From NCBI RefSeq assembly GCF_900177325.1, contig NZ_FXBL01000004.1, positions 1,736,001 through 1,800,000 of the forward strand: a stretch of DNA of 64,000 nucleotides. Reading direction: 5' to 3'. The notes beneath the pieces were generated by a model. It ran no database searches. It was given only the letters and a program-made list of their open reading frames with translations, and was not told the DNA's origin. Below, piece after piece: positions 16,513-26,323 of the stretch. Made by a program: the position numbers and the translations under genes. The first letter of the stretch is position 1. The number at the start of each line of letters is the position of its first letter. Source of the stretch: Mesorhizobium australicum (GTDB lineage: Bacteria; Pseudomonadota; Alphaproteobacteria; Rhizobiales; Rhizobiaceae).

Positions 16513-17151
16513 ATGGCGGAGCTCGCGAGTGGGCTGATCGAGGGACCGGATGGCGCTGTGCGCTGCTTCTGGCACGGCAACCTGCCGGACTACCTGTACT
16601 ACCACGACCACGAATGGGGCCGCCCCGTCGCCGACGACCGCCGCCTGTTCGAGAAACTGTGCCTTGAAGGCTTCCAGTCTGGCCTGTCATGGCTCACCAT
16701 CCTGCGCAAGCGGGACAATTTCCGCGCCGCCTTCGACAATTTCGACCATGAGAAGATCGCGCACTACGGCGAGGCGGACGTCGCGCGCCTGCTCGCCGAC
16801 AAGGGGATCGTGCGCCATCAGGGCAAGATCCGCTCCGTCATCAACAATGCGCAGCGCGCCAAGGAACTCATCGCCGAGGCCGGGTCGCTCGCCGCTTTCT
16901 TCTGGCGCTTCGAGCCGGGAGATTCGGAGCGCCCCGAACGCGTCGACCTCGAACATCTTCGCGCCAATCCGACGACGGAGGTCTCGAAGAAGATTTCGAA
17001 GGAACTGAAGAAGCGCGGCTGGAGCTTTGTCGGGCCGACCACCGTCTATGCGTTCATGCAGGCGATGGGGCTGGTGAATGACCACATCGAAGGCTGCATC
17101 TGCCGTTCGGCCATCGAAAGGGAGCGCCATGCCTTCGTCCGCCCCCGTTGA
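16513..17151 (+). CDS. tag: DNA-3-methyladenine glycosylase I
   Basis: Removes 3-methyladenine from alkylated DNA in base excision repair. The 212-residue protein keeps the HhH-like fold segments 'GFQSGLSWLTILRKRDNFR' (substrate pocket) and the zinc ligands: Cys18, His31/33 and the C-terminal 'DHIEGCICR'. The ATG at 16513 (MAELASGL) was chosen since an AGGGAAGGG site precedes it. A GTG 21 bases upstream is the alternative. Its 3' end overlaps the next gene by 23 bases. Confidence 0.92.
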   Translation: MAELASGLIEGPDGAVRCFWHGNLPDYLYYHDHEWGRPVADDRRLFEKLCLEGFQSGLSWLTILRKRDNFRAAFDNFDHEKIAHYGEADVARLLADKGIVRHQGKIRSVINNAQRAKELIAEAGSLAAFFWRFEPGDSERPERVDLEHLRANPTTEVSKKISKELKKRGWSFVGPTTVYAFMQAMGLVNDHIEGCICRSAIERERHAFVRPR

Positions 17152-17548
17152 GCCGGCTGCGGCGGCCTATTTCGCGGCTCTGCCGAAGCAGGCAGGCGAC
17201 GAGTTGCTGCGGCTGCGCGAGCTGATCCACCGTGTCGCAGGCGAGACCGCGGGCGTCGGCGCGCTCGCCGAGACGCTGAAATGGGGCGAGCCATCCTACA
17301 CGCCGGCGAAGGCCGGCATCGGCAGTTCGGTACGGCTTGCCGCGCTGCGCGATGGCCGCGTGGCGGTGCATTTCATCTGTCACACCGGGTTGGTCGCGCG
17401 CTTTCGGGAGATCTATCCGGACGTCTTCGACTATCAGGGCAAGCGGTCGATCCTGATCGAGCCCGGCAGGCCGTTGGACGAGAGGGCGCTGTCCCATTGC
17501 TTGGCGATGGCGCTGACCTATCACCGTGACCGGCGCTCTTTCGGCTGA
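17129..17548 (+). CDS. DUF1801 domain protein
   Basis: A 139-residue protein with the DUF1801 pattern ('LRELIHRVAGETAGVGALAETLKWGEPSY', 'AVHFICHTGLVARFREIYP'). The family is distantly related to YdhG-type proteins and its biochemical role is unknown. The start ATG lies within the end of tag, after AAAGGGAG, so translation is coupled. The pair may form a small two-gene unit. Confidence 0.82.
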   Translation: MPSSAPVEPAAAAYFAALPKQAGDELLRLRELIHRVAGETAGVGALAETLKWGEPSYTPAKAGIGSSVRLAALRDGRVAVHFICHTGLVARFREIYPDVFDYQGKRSILIEPGRPLDERALSHCLAMALTYHRDRRSFG

Positions 17549-17550
17549 GG

Positions 17551-17596
17551 AAAAACGCCCCCTCCGCCGATCCTCGGGCGGATCGGGAAGGGGGCG
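17551..17596 (-). terminator. rho-independent terminator for the 17648-18055 gene
   Basis: An imperfect GC-rich stem (about 16 pairs, arms around GCCCCCT and AGGGGGC) is followed on the minus strand by GTTTTTCC. It lies about 50 bases after the stop of the exported-protein gene and directly after the DUF1801 stop, so it may serve both strands. Confidence 0.65.
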
Positions 17597-17647
17597 ATCA
17601 TCCGGCCCGGGGCAAAGAAGGCCGGAATTCCGAAGGCGCGCGAGCGC

Positions 17648-18055
17648 CTATTTTTCGTAGCGGCCCTTGTAGCCGCTGCCGCCGATGTTCCAGACCAGCG
17701 CGCGGCCTTCGACATCGAGCACGATGCCGGTGAAGCCGCGGCTGTCGGGGGTGTGCCGGCCGCTGACGCGGCTGCGTCCGGCTGGCACCAGCGAGATCTT
17801 GTTGCCGTCCTGCGCCCAGCAGCCCTTGCCGTACTGGTCGTTGGCGCCATAGGCGAGCATGAATTCGAACGAGCCGTCCTTGCGCAGCAGGAGTTCGGAA
17901 CCGACCTCCATCACGCCGTTGAGATAGTAGTGCCCGGCGAGGCGCTCGTGGCCGCCGCGGCAGCCGACGGCGGCGATACCTGTCTGGGCACTCACGCACG
18001 CCGCTCCAGTCGCGAAGACCGCCGACAGGAGCAGGAGTCTGAAGATATGGCGCAT
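17648..18055 (-). CDS. exported hypothetical protein
   Basis: A 135-residue protein with a signal peptide (MRHIFRLLLLSAVFATGAAC) whose last Cys could even form a lipobox-like end. It continues with a compact, beta-rich looking domain ('LAGHYYLNGVMEVGSELLLRKDGSFEFMLAYG', 'FTGIVLDVEGRALVWNIGGSGYKGRY'). The ATG at 18055 is used because GAGGAGG precedes it with good spacing; a further ATG 5 codons upstream is less likely. I do not recognise the family. It follows a small membrane gene by 11 bases and is probably co-transcribed. Confidence 0.75.
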   Translation of the reverse strand: MRHIFRLLLLSAVFATGAACVSAQTGIAAVGCRGGHERLAGHYYLNGVMEVGSELLLRKDGSFEFMLAYGANDQYGKGCWAQDGNKISLVPAGRSRVSGRHTPDSRGFTGIVLDVEGRALVWNIGGSGYKGRYEK

Positions 18056-18066
18056 TGCCGTCCTCC

Positions 18067-18300
18067 TCACGCCGGCAGCGCCGCGCCCGACAGTGTCAGG
18101 CTGGTCAGCACGACGATCACGCAGGCGAAGACCGGATAGAGCACCAGCATCGAGGTGCCGAAGGCGCTGCCGGTCGCCATCTCGGCGAGGCGGGGATCGT
18201 TGCGCGGCGAAAACGCGCCGTGGGCAGGCGAGCCCGGCTCGGTCTTCCCGGCGGCGGGGCGCAGCGTGCGGTCTTCCGGGGCGATGGTCTCAGTGGTCAT
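18067..18300 (-). CDS. small membrane protein (77 aa)
   Basis: The frame starting at MTTETIAPEDRTLRPAAGKT encodes a polar N-terminus of about 45 residues and one C-terminal hydrophobic span ('GTSMLVLYPVFACVIVVLTSLTLSG'). The segment before it in the longer frame is shadow. The gene is 11 bases from the exported protein gene, supporting a two-gene unit. No family is recognised. The upstream region (18301-18511) is shared with the divergent hisS. Confidence 0.6.
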   Translation of the reverse strand: MTTETIAPEDRTLRPAAGKTEPGSPAHGAFSPRNDPRLAEMATGSAFGTSMLVLYPVFACVIVVLTSLTLSGAALPA

Positions 18301-18511
18301 GGTCGTTGTTCCGAATGTGTTGCTGCTCTTTTCGGTGGTTCGTGTTTCAGCCCAATGGCGCGGGGGAGGGGTGATGTAACTGTGGGCGCAGACGGCGGCG
18401 GCGGAGGGCGCGCCGGGACGTTCACCGCCTTGCCCCTCCCGCATCGATCCGCTAGGACACGCCCGCGCGGGAAACCGCGTGTAAAGCCCAAGAAAACACG
18501 CGGAATTCCCG

Positions 18512-20125
18512 ATGGCCGACAAATCGCAGAAGATGCTGGCGCGCACGCCGCGCGGCTTTGCGGATCGCACGCCGGAGGACATCCGCGCCGTCGAGCAGAT
18601 GATGGCCAAGATCCGCGCCGTCTACGAGCTCTACGGCTTCGAGCCCGCCGACCAGCCGCTGATCGAATATACCGACGCGCTGGGCAAGTTCCTGCCCGAC
18701 CAGGACCGGCCGAACGAGGGCGTGTTCTCCTTCCAGGATGACGACGAGCAGTGGCTGTCGTTGCGCTACGACCTGACCGCCCCGATGGCGCGCTATGTGG
18801 CGGAGAACTTCGAGCGGTTGCCGAAACCGTTCCGCTCCTACCGCTCCGGCTGGGTGTTCCGCAACGAAAAGCCCGGCCCCGGCCGCTTCCGCCAGTTCAT
18901 GCAGTTCGACGCCGATACCGTCGGCACGCCGGGCGTCGCGGCGGATGCCGAGATGGCGATGATGATGGCCGACGTGATGGAGGCGCTGGGCATCGCGCGC
19001 GGCGACTACGTCATCCGGGTGAACAACCGCAAGGTGCTCGACGGCGTGCTGGAGGCGATTGGCCTCGGCGGCGACGAGAATGCCGGGCGACGGCTGACGG
19101 TGCTCAGGGCGATCGACAAGCTGGACAAGCTGGGCGTCGAGGGCGTGCGGCTGCTGCTGGGGGCCGGGCGCTGGGACGGCGGCAAGGAAGGCGAGGGGGA
19201 TTTTACGAAAGGCGCGGGGCTGGATGAGGCTGGCGTAGACACAATATTGGAGTTCTTATCAAAGGCCTCAAAGCCCTACCTCACATTCACCGAAAATCCG
19301 GAGACGTCCTCGGTCACCGCTCAGGACGATGCGTGGTTGGAGGTCGAGGGTGGCGGACAGGCATTCTACGACAACGAACACATGATCGTAAGGCTGCAGC
19401 ATGATCTCCCGCAAAACGCACTTCTGCAGCAAGGCCTTGAAGAGCTAGGCGCAATTGCGAACCTAGTTGCGTCTGCTGGGTATGGTTCGAAGCGCATCCG
19501 TATCGACCCCTCCGTCGTCCGAGGCCTCGAATACTACACCGGTCCGGTTTTCGAGGCCGAGCTGCTCGCCGAAATCCCCAATGACGACGGCCAGATCGTG
19601 CGGTTCGGCTCGGTCGGCGGCGGCGGGCGGTATGACGGGCTGGTGTCGCGCTTCCGTGGCGAGCCTGTGCCGGCGACAGGGTTCTCCATCGGCGTCTCGC
19701 GGCTGACGTCTGCGCTGAAGGCGCTGGGCAAGCTGGACACGTCCGACACGATCGGCCCGGTCGTCGTGCTGGTGATGGACCGCGACATGGAAAGCCTCGG
19801 CCGCTACCAGAAGATGGTGTCGGACCTGCGCCGGGCCGGCATCCGCGCGGAAATGTACCTCGGCGGATCGGGCATGAAGCCGCAGATGAAATATGCCGAC
19901 CGGCGCGGTGCGCCCTGCGTGGTGATCCAGGGCGGCAACGAGCGCGCCGAGGGCGTCGTCCAGATCAAGGACATGGTGGCGGGCGCCGAGCTTGCCGCGA
20001 ACATCGCCGGCCATGACGCCTACAAGGAGGCGCGGCCGGGGCAGATGACCGTGCCGGAGACGGAGCTGGTCGCCACGGTGCGGGGGATTCTCGAGGCGCA
20101 GCGGGCGGAACGTGAACGTGGCTGA
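18512..20125 (+). CDS. hisS: histidyl-tRNA synthetase
   Basis: Class II synthetase that charges tRNA-His. The 537-residue product has motif 1/2 elements ('[16 protein letters not shown]', '[27 protein letters not shown]'), '[17 protein letters not shown]' and the HisS signature '[12 protein letters not shown]', plus a C-terminal anticodon-binding domain. Between residues about 241 and 330 the codon use changes sharply (TTA, ATA, CTA, GTA and AGG appear, GC falls), unlike the rest of the gene. This suggests a recombined segment. It heads the hisS-hisZ-hisG group. Confidence 0.94.
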   Translation: MADKSQKMLARTPRGFADRTPEDIRAVEQMMAKIRAVYELYGFEPADQPLIEYTDALGKFLPDQDRPNEGVFSFQDDDEQWLSLRYDLTAPMARYVAENFERLPKPFRSYRSGWVFRNEKPGPGRFRQFMQFDADTVGTPGVAADAEMAMMMADVMEALGIARGDYVIRVNNRKVLDGVLEAIGLGGDENAGRRLTVLRAIDKLDKLGVEGVRLLLGAGRWDGGKEGEGDFTKGAGLDEAGVDTILEFLSKASKPYLTFTENPETSSVTAQDDAWLEVEGGGQAFYDNEHMIVRLQHDLPQNALLQQGLEELGAIANLVASAGYGSKRIRIDPSVVRGLEYYTGPVFEAELLAEIPNDDGQIVRFGSVGGGGRYDGLVSRFRGEPVPATGFSIGVSRLTSALKALGKLDTSDTIGPVVVLVMDRDMESLGRYQKMVSDLRRAGIRAEMYLGGSGMKPQMKYADRRGAPCVVIQGGNERAEGVVQIKDMVAGAELAANIAGHDAYKEARPGQMTVPETELVATVRGILEAQRAERERG

Positions 20126-20141
20126 GGCTTTGGCCTGCCAG

Positions 20142-20336
20142 ACCCCCCTCTGGCCTGCCGGCCATCTCCCCCTCAAGGGGGGAGATTGGCTGTCGCCAGC
20201 GATGTCGCCAATCGCCGACGCCGCCGTTCTGTCGACTCACAGGGTCAAGATTTCCGTTCCTCACAGGTTGCGGCAGGCGCCGAAACCGCCGATCTCCCCC
20301 CTTGAGGGGGAGATGGCCGGCAGGCCAGAGGGGGGT
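20142..20336. repeat. 45-base inverted repeat pair between hisS and hisZ
   Basis: Arms 20142-20186 and 20292-20336 are perfect inverted copies (45 bases) separated by 105 bases. Each arm contains an ATCTCCCCC/GGGGGAGAT stem. In one frame the arm reads SPLEGEMAGRPEGG, the hallmark of a dispersed repeat family in rhizobial genomes. It occupies nearly all of the 237-base gap. Transcripts across it would form a large stem-loop that may influence hisZ expression. Confidence 0.88.
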
Positions 20337-20362
20337 GCGCTCACGCGACGCATCCGTCGAGC

Positions 20363-21472
20363 ATGACCGCCCTCGCTGCCTCCATCCTCGACCTCTTCGC
20401 CGCGCGCGGCGCGCAGGCGATCGATGTGCCGATGCTGCAGCCGGCCGATCCGTTTCTCGACATCGCGGGAGAGGACCTGCGCCGCCGCATCTTCCTCACC
20501 GAGAGCGAGACGGGCGAGACGCTGTGCCTGAGGCCCGAATTCACCATTCCGGTCTGCCTCGACCACATCGCCAATCGCGCCGCCACGCCGCGCCGCTATG
20601 CCTATCTCGGCGAGGTGTTCCGCCAGCGCCGCGACGGCGAGAGCGAGTTCGTCCAGGCGGGCATCGAGGATCTCGGCGACCCGGACACGGCGCGTGCCGA
20701 CGCCCGCTCGCTGGCCGATGCGCATGCGCTGCTGGCGATGGCGCTGCCCGGCCTGCCGCTGGCGGTGACGCTCGGCGACCAGACCGTGTTCGAGGCGGTG
20801 CTGGCCGCGCTCGGTCTGCCGCGCGGCTGGCAGAAGCGTCTGGCGCGCGCCTTCGGCTCGGCGGAGATGGTCGAGGCGGCGCTTGCCGACCTCGCCGACC
20901 CGCCGGCCGGCCGTGGCCTTGCCGGCGACGCCAACCTGATCGCGGCTTCCGGCGACCGCGCCGCACTCGCCGCCTTCATCGAGGGCGAGATGCGCGAGGC
21001 CGGCATCTCGCCGTCGGCCGGCCGCACGCCCGACGAGATCGCGCGCCGGCTGATCGAGAAGGCCGAGCTGTCGCGCCTGCGGCTGACGCCGGCGCAGCTC
21101 GACGCGCTGAAGACCTTTCTCGCCATTCACGTGCCGCTGGCCGAGGCCCCGGCAGCGCTGGCCGGCTTCGCGGCTTCCTCCGGCATCGTGCTGGGCGAGG
21201 CGCTCGACCTGTTTTCGGCCCGCGCCGACGCGATCCTGTCGAACGGGCTGAAGGCGAAGGACATTGCCTATGACGCGGCCTTCGGCCGCCCGCTGGACTA
21301 CTACACCGGCGTCGTGTTCGAGATCGCGGCGCCCGGCGGGCCGCGCCCGCTGGTCGGCGGTGGCCGCTACGACCGGTTGCTGACGCTGCTGGGGGCCGAA
21401 AGGCCGATCCCCGGCGTCGGCTTCTCCGTCTGGCTCGACCGGATCGAGAAGGCGCGGGAGGGCAGGGGATGA
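20363..21472 (+). CDS. hisZ: ATP phosphoribosyltransferase regulatory subunit
   Basis: HisZ is a HisS paralogue that has lost tRNA charging and pairs with the short HisG to form the active, histidine-sensitive first enzyme of histidine synthesis. The 369-residue protein shows '[14 protein letters not shown]', '[25 protein letters not shown]' and '[10 protein letters not shown]...[10 protein letters not shown]'. Its stop overlaps hisG by 4 bases. Separation from hisS by the inverted repeat suggests the two may be expressed unequally. Confidence 0.9.
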   Translation: MTALAASILDLFAARGAQAIDVPMLQPADPFLDIAGEDLRRRIFLTESETGETLCLRPEFTIPVCLDHIANRAATPRRYAYLGEVFRQRRDGESEFVQAGIEDLGDPDTARADARSLADAHALLAMALPGLPLAVTLGDQTVFEAVLAALGLPRGWQKRLARAFGSAEMVEAALADLADPPAGRGLAGDANLIAASGDRAALAAFIEGEMREAGISPSAGRTPDEIARRLIEKAELSRLRLTPAQLDALKTFLAIHVPLAEAPAALAGFAASSGIVLGEALDLFSARADAILSNGLKAKDIAYDAAFGRPLDYYTGVVFEIAAPGGPRPLVGGGRYDRLLTLLGAERPIPGVGFSVWLDRIEKAREGRG

Positions 21473-22158
21473 GCATCACCATCGCGCTGCCCTCGAAGGG
21501 CCGGATGAAGGACGACGCGGTCGCGAGCCTGGCGAAGGCCGGTATCGAGGTGCTGCCGACCACCGATTCGCGCGCCTACAAGACTCGCGTGAAGGGTCGC
21601 GACGATGTCGAGGTGGCGTTCCTGTCGGCCTCTGAGATCGCCCGCGAGCTGGCGCAGGGCACGGTCGACCTCGGCGTCACAGGCGAGGACCTGGTGCGCG
21701 AGGCGGTGTCCGACTGGTCGGGGCGGATGGGCATCGAGGCGCGGCTCGGCTTCGGGCGGGCGGACGTTGTGGTGGCGGTGCCGGAGGTCTGGTTCGACGT
21801 CTCGACCATGTCCGACCTCGACGACGTCGCCGCCGATTTCCGCCAGCGCCACGGGCGCAGGCTTCGCATCGCGACCAAATACTGGCGGCTGACGCAGCAG
21901 TTCTTCTCGGGCAAGCACGGCATCCAGGTCTACCGCATCGTAGAAAGCCTCGGCGCGACCGAAGGCGCGCCGGCGGCGGGGCAAGCGGACGTGATCGTCG
22001 ACATCACCTCCACCGGCTCGACGCTGAAGGCCAACCGGCTGAAGATCCTCGACGACGGAGTGATTCTCGAATCGGAGGCCTGCCTCGTCTCGTCGAAGAA
22101 GGCGCGCGGCGAGGCGGACGTGGCGACGCTCGCCGAGGTCGTCTCGCGCTTCGGCTAG
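21469..22158 (+). CDS. hisG: ATP phosphoribosyltransferase, short form
   Basis: Catalyses condensation of ATP with phosphoribosyl pyrophosphate, the committed step of histidine synthesis. The 229-residue length lacks the C-terminal regulatory domain, consistent with need of HisZ. The substrate-binding blocks '[20 protein letters not shown]', '[11 protein letters not shown]' and '[21 protein letters not shown]' are present. It starts within the hisZ stop (ATGA). Its own stop overlaps that of the convergent DoxX gene. Confidence 0.94.
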   Translation: MSITIALPSKGRMKDDAVASLAKAGIEVLPTTDSRAYKTRVKGRDDVEVAFLSASEIARELAQGTVDLGVTGEDLVREAVSDWSGRMGIEARLGFGRADVVVAVPEVWFDVSTMSDLDDVAADFRQRHGRRLRIATKYWRLTQQFFSGKHGIQVYRIVESLGATEGAPAAGQADVIVDITSTGSTLKANRLKILDDGVILESEACLVSSKKARGEADVATLAEVVSRFG

Positions 22159-22577
22159 CCGTTCTCGGCCAGCGGCGAGACCTTGTTGCGCCGCGCCAGC
22201 CACGCGTCCAGCGAGAGCACACCGCCGCCGAACAGCGCGACGAGGATCAGCCCCCCGGCCACGGCGATGTCCTTGAGCAGCATCTGCTGGTGCGTGAAGG
22301 CATCCGCCGTCTGTCCATAATGGCCGACATAGGTGGCAAACAGGCAGAAGGCCGCGAGCACGGCGGCGACGATCCGCGTCTGGAAACCGACGACGAGCAG
22401 CGCGCCGGCGGCGATCTCGAAAAGTCCCGTGCCGACCGCGACCAGGAGCGGCACCGGCAATCCAAGTCCGCCGAAATAGGCCGACGCGGCCGACAGGTCC
22501 ATCAGCGCGCCATAGCCGCTGGCCAGGAACATCAGCGCGATCATGATCCGCGCCACGAGAAGGCCTGCATTGGTCAT
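22155..22577 (-). CDS. DoxX family membrane protein
   Basis: A 140-residue protein with four predicted membrane spans, starting '[25 protein letters not shown]' and containing '[19 protein letters not shown]'. DoxX-family proteins are membrane proteins of mostly unknown role, some tied to thiol redox or quinol oxidases. It is the downstream member of two DoxX genes on the minus strand, with a terminator hairpin between them. Confidence 0.85.
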   Translation of the reverse strand: MTNAGLLVARIMIALMFLASGYGALMDLSAASAYFGGLGLPVPLLVAVGTGLFEIAAGALLVVGFQTRIVAAVLAAFCLFATYVGHYGQTADAFTHQQMLLKDIAVAGGLILVALFGGGVLSLDAWLARRNKVSPLAENG

Positions 22578-22630
22578 GGAGCCGTCTCCCCCTGCGGAAT
22601 GCGACGGATCTTACGCCTTTTCCCCGCAAA

Positions 22631-22659
22631 CGAAAACGCCCGGCGCGAGGCCGGGCGTT
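22631..22659 (-). terminator. terminator between the two DoxX genes
   Basis: A perfect 10-base stem (AACGCCCGGC and complement, loop of 5) is followed on the minus strand by TTTCGTTT. It lies just after the 22683-23114 gene, so the downstream DoxX gene probably has its own promoter. Confidence 0.75.
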
Positions 22660-22682
22660 CGAGGCAGGGAGGGAAAGTGGGT

Positions 22683-23114
22683 TTAGGCAACCTTGCCGAG
22701 GCGGGCGTCGACCGACAGCGCACCGGGGCCGGAGGCGATCAGCGCCAGGAAGCCGCCGGCGATGGTCAGGTTCTTCATGAAGATGAGCTGGTTCATCATC
22801 GACAGCATGCCATTGGCAGCTTCCGGGAAGTCGGGAATGGCGATCGCGCCCGAGTGGAACCAGAAGGCGGTGAAGGCGCAGAACAGCGCGAGCAGCGCGG
22901 CCGCGATGCGCGTCTGGAAGCCGACGAGGATGGCGATGCCGGCCAGCGTCTCGAAGATGGCCGAGAGCCAGGCGAGCAGCGTCGGGGCGGGCAGGTTGAC
23001 CGAGGCGATGTAGCCGGCGGTGCCTTCGATCGAGCCGAACTTCTGCAGGCCGGCGGCAATGAACATGAATGCGAGCAGGATGCGCGCGACGAGGAGGAGG
23101 ATGTTGGTGTTCAT
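22683..23114 (-). CDS. DoxX family membrane protein
   Basis: A 143-residue four-span membrane protein. It has 'LLVARILLAFMFIAAGLQKFGSIEGTAGYI' at the N-terminus and 'FETLAGIAILVGFQTRIAAALLALF' mid-protein, sharing the FxTxAG-like core with the neighbouring DoxX protein. The two are likely duplicated paralogues. No specific partner gene is visible nearby. Confidence 0.86.
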   Translation of the reverse strand: MNTNILLLVARILLAFMFIAAGLQKFGSIEGTAGYIASVNLPAPTLLAWLSAIFETLAGIAILVGFQTRIAAALLALFCAFTAFWFHSGAIAIPDFPEAANGMLSMMNQLIFMKNLTIAGGFLALIASGPGALSVDARLGKVA

Positions 23115-23239
23115 GGAGTGGATCTCTGTTGAGGACGTCGATCCACCCCATACAAGCTTCGCCAGCGGCTGGCAGGCCCCCGCGCGCCTGACTCAGTGTT
23201 CAGCGAAAGAGAACAGTCACGAAATCTTGTTCACCAGGC

Positions 23240-24631
23240 TCAGCCGGGGCTGATCATCAGCTCCGGCCGTACGATCCGGTCGTAGTCGGCGGCCGAAACG
23301 AGGCCGGTCTTCAGGGCCTCTTCGCGCAGCGTCGTCCCGTTCTTGTGCGCGGTCTTGGCGATCTTGGCGGCATTGTCGTAGCCGATCGTCGGTGCGAGCG
23401 CGGTGACCAGCATCAGCGAGCGGTTGACGCCCTCGCGAATGTTATCCTCCCGCGCCTCGATGCCGACCACGCAATTGTCGGTGAAGGAGACCGCGGCGTC
23501 GGAGATGAGCTGCACCGACTGGAGGAAGTTGTAGGCCATCACCGGGTTGAAGACGTTCAGCTCGAAATGGCCCTGGCTGCCGGCGAAGGTGACGGCGGCG
23601 TGGTTGCCGAAGACGTGCACGCAGACCTGCGTCAGCGCCTCGCACTGCGTCGGGTTGACCTTGCCCGGCATGATCGACGAACCGGGCTCGTTCTCCGGCA
23701 GCGACAGTTCGCCGAGGCCCGCGCGCGGGCCGGAGCCGAGAAAGCGGATATCGTTGGCGATCTTGAACAGCGCCGCCGCGGTGGCGTTGATGGCGCCGTG
23801 CGAGAAGACCATCGCATCGTGCGCGGCGAGCGCCTCGAACTTGTTGGGCGCGGTGACGAAGGGCAGCTTGGTGATCTTGGCGATCCGCTTGGCCACCTTC
23901 TCGTCGAAGCCGATCGGCGCGTTGAGGCCGGTGCCGACGGCGGTGCCGCCCTGGGCGAGTTCGTAGAGGCCGGGCAGCGTCGCCTCGATGCGGCGGATCG
24001 AGGAGGCGACCTGCGCGGCATAGCCGCCGAACTCCTGGCCCAGCGTCAGCGGGGTCGCGTCCTGCGTGTGGGTGCGGCCGATCTTGACGATCTTGGCGAA
24101 CTTCTTCGACTTCTTGTCGAGCGCCTTGTGCAGGTGCTTGAGCGCGGGGATCAGGTCGTGGACGATCCGCTCCGCGCAGGCGACGTGCATGGCCGTCGGA
24201 TAGGTGTCGTTGGACGACTGGCTCATGTTGACGTGGTCGTTGGGATGGACCGGTTTCTTGGAGCCCATCTGCCCGCCCAGCATCTCGATCGCGCGGTTCG
24301 AGATCACCTCGTTGGCATTCATGTTCGACTGGGTGCCCGAGCCGGTCTGCCAGACGACGAGCGGGAAGTGTTCGTTGAGCTTGCCGTCAATCACCTCCTG
24401 CGCCGCGTCGACGATCGCCTTGCCGATGGCGGGGTCGAGCCGCTTCAGCTCCATGTTCGCCTCTGCCGCAGCGCGCTTGACGATGCCGAGCGCGCGCACG
24501 ACCGACATCGGCTGCTTTTCCCAGCCGATTTTGAAGTTGCCGAGCGACCGCTGCGCCTGCGCGCCCCAGTATCGGTCCGCCTGGACCTCGATGGGTCCGA
24601 ATGTATCGGTCTCGGTGCGGGTCTTGGACAA
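23240..24631 (-). CDS. fumC: fumarate hydratase class II
   Basis: Interconverts fumarate and malate in the TCA cycle without an iron-sulfur cluster. The 463-residue protein carries '[19 protein letters not shown]', '[15 protein letters not shown]' and the superfamily signature '[15 protein letters not shown]'. The start is TTG, with a GGAGA ribosome site a few bases upstream, giving the usual family start [16 protein letters not shown]. The gene stands alone, with gaps of about 125 bases on both sides. Confidence 0.94.
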   Translation of the reverse strand: MSKTRTETDTFGPIEVQADRYWGAQAQRSLGNFKIGWEKQPMSVVRALGIVKRAAAEANMELKRLDPAIGKAIVDAAQEVIDGKLNEHFPLVVWQTGSGTQSNMNANEVISNRAIEMLGGQMGSKKPVHPNDHVNMSQSSNDTYPTAMHVACAERIVHDLIPALKHLHKALDKKSKKFAKIVKIGRTHTQDATPLTLGQEFGGYAAQVASSIRRIEATLPGLYELAQGGTAVGTGLNAPIGFDEKVAKRIAKITKLPFVTAPNKFEALAAHDAMVFSHGAINATAAALFKIANDIRFLGSGPRAGLGELSLPENEPGSSIMPGKVNPTQCEALTQVCVHVFGNHAAVTFAGSQGHFELNVFNPVMAYNFLQSVQLISDAAVSFTDNCVVGIEAREDNIREGVNRSLMLVTALAPTIGYDNAAKIAKTAHKNGTTLREEALKTGLVSAADYDRIVRPELMISPG

Positions 24632-24756
24632 GCGGTCTCTCCAGCGTTCTGCAATGACGTGTGCGACGTATCCGCTGGACGCCGCGCGTTCAAGCGGTCA
24701 AGCCGGGGAGAGGCACGACAAAATCGTTTGAAAGAGATGCGGCCGCCGGCGGCGGC

Positions 24757-25824
24757 CTAGTCCTTGCGGTAGATGAACCAGTTCTTGCGTGCCTTGCCGT
24801 CCACGAGGGACGAGTGGCGCGTGATCTGGTTGCGGCCGCTGACCTTCGAGGCATAGAGCGCGCGATCGGCCTTGATGTAGAGATCTTCGGGGCCGGCGGC
24901 CTCCGAGGCCATGCAGATGCCGAGCGAGATCGTCACCGGGCCGTAGCTCATTCCGGTGTCGGTGCTGACAAAGGGAGCAGCCTCGATCGCGGTGCGGATC
25001 GCCTCGGCCACCCGCGAGATGCCTTCCTCGCTCATGCCCTCGCCGATGATGGCGAACTCCTCGCCGCCGGTGCGCGCCACGAACATGCCGGGCTGGACAT
25101 TCGAGCTGATGATGTCGGCGACAATCTGCAGGATGCGGTCGCCGACGGGATGGCCGTGGCGGTCGTTGAAATCCTTGAAGCGGTCGATGTCGGCGATGAT
25201 GAGGGCGCTGAACATGCGGCCCTTCTCGGTGTCGTAGATCGACGCGACGGCGCGGTCGAAGGCGCGACGGTTCCAGATCTGCGTCAGCGGGTCGGTGTCG
25301 GCAAGTTTCTTGTATTCCTCAAGCGTGACCTTGACCTTTTCGAGCTCTGCCGACTTGTCGATGATCGACGTCTCGATCTGGCGGCCCTGCTCCAGCGTGC
25401 TTTCTGTGGCGGCCGACATGATGCCGACGATCCGCAAGAGAATGTCCTGCGTGATCTGGCTGTTCAGCCCGCCGGAGGTCTTGCCGAGGATGCTGCCGTA
25501 TTTTTCGAGCGAGGAGCGCTCGCGCCGCAACAGCGACATCACCTCTTCGATTTTCGTCGCAACCTGGTCACGCGCCTCTTCCAACACGTTCCGGCCGTTG
25601 GTGCCGGCGAAATACTTCCGCCCGATGCCGTCCAGCTGGTCCTGCGTCGGCATCGGACCGAGCGCACGGACGTCGTCGCACAGTGCATCGTTGCTGCCGG
25701 TGCAGATCTCGTAAAAGATCTCGTAGTTGCGTGGCAGGCCGATCACGCCCATCTGACGCATCGTCATCGCGATCTTCGTCGCGATGTCGGCTGGTTGAAA
25801 GCTGTTCGCCGCTGCCGTCCGCAT
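24757..25824 (-). CDS. diguanylate cyclase (GGDEF domain)
   Basis: A 355-residue soluble protein. An N-terminal helical region of about 170 residues is followed by a coiled-coil-like linker (ELEKVKVTLEEYKKLADTD) and a GGDEF domain with the active-site motif 'TGGEEF'. The start-region motif 'DTDPLTQIWNRRAFD' and 'ADIDRFKDFNDRHGHPVGD' are intact, so c-di-GMP synthesis is likely. No RxxD inhibitory site is seen before the GGEEF. MRTAAANSF was taken as start because the longer in-frame ATG at 25887 lacks a ribosome site. Confidence 0.85.
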   Translation of the reverse strand: MRTAAANSFQPADIATKIAMTMRQMGVIGLPRNYEIFYEICTGSNDALCDDVRALGPMPTQDQLDGIGRKYFAGTNGRNVLEEARDQVATKIEEVMSLLRRERSSLEKYGSILGKTSGGLNSQITQDILLRIVGIMSAATESTLEQGRQIETSIIDKSAELEKVKVTLEEYKKLADTDPLTQIWNRRAFDRAVASIYDTEKGRMFSALIIADIDRFKDFNDRHGHPVGDRILQIVADIISSNVQPGMFVARTGGEEFAIIGEGMSEEGISRVAEAIRTAIEAAPFVSTDTGMSYGPVTISLGICMASEAAGPEDLYIKADRALYASKVSGRNQITRHSSLVDGKARKNWFIYRKD

Positions 25825-26025
25825 ATCCGCCCCGATGTTTCGCGTCCGGGTTGAAAGGCCGTACCGTCCCTCAGGCCCGGCGCCCATAGACCCGCGCGTT
25901 CAGGTCCGTCCCACATCGGATCTGCCGCTACGTGAACATCTAAGGTATGCGCGCTAATATGGGGTTAATCCGCTCGTATGCCGACGATGCGGTAAGTGAG
26001 AAATGCGATGCTGCTGCAACTTATG

Positions 26026-26048
26026 GGGGCGGCGTGCACCGCCGCCCC
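26026..26048 (-). terminator. possible weak terminator after csbD
   Basis: A GGGGCGGCG/CGCCGCCCC stem with 5-base loop lies about 25 bases past the csbD stop on the minus strand. A T-run is missing, so termination would be inefficient. Confidence 0.3.
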
Positions 26049-26073
26049 GCAAGTTCGTTTCGCAGCGATGGGC

Positions 26074-26253
26074 TCAGAGAGCCTTCTTGACCTTTTCCTT
26101 CACGTCGCCGAACCCTTTCTGGACCTTTCCGGCTGTCTTCTCCGCCTTGCCCTTGGCTTCGGTGCTTCGGTTGCCGGTGGCTTTGCCCACCGCTTCCTTG
26201 ACTGCGCCCGTGGCCTGCTTGGCGGCGCCCTTGACCTGATCCTTATTCACCAT
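26074..26253 (-). CDS. CsbD-family stress protein
   Basis: A 59-residue, highly charged Lys/Ala/Gly protein. It reads MVNKDQVKGAAKQATGAVKE and then 'AVGKATGNRSTEAKGKAEKTAGKVQKGFGDVKEKVKKAL', the CsbD repeat pattern (KGAAKQATGAVKEAVGK / KGKAEKTAGKVQK). CsbD-like proteins are general-stress small proteins of unknown mechanism. A GGGAGA site precedes the ATG. It is 70 bases downstream of the GNAT gene on the same strand. Confidence 0.85.
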   Translation of the reverse strand: MVNKDQVKGAAKQATGAVKEAVGKATGNRSTEAKGKAEKTAGKVQKGFGDVKEKVKKAL

Positions 26254-26323
26254 GTCGCTATCTCCCGGCTCCTGGATCGGAGCGCGATTGAAACGCGGCA
26301 GGCACCGGGCGGTTCCGGTAGCC

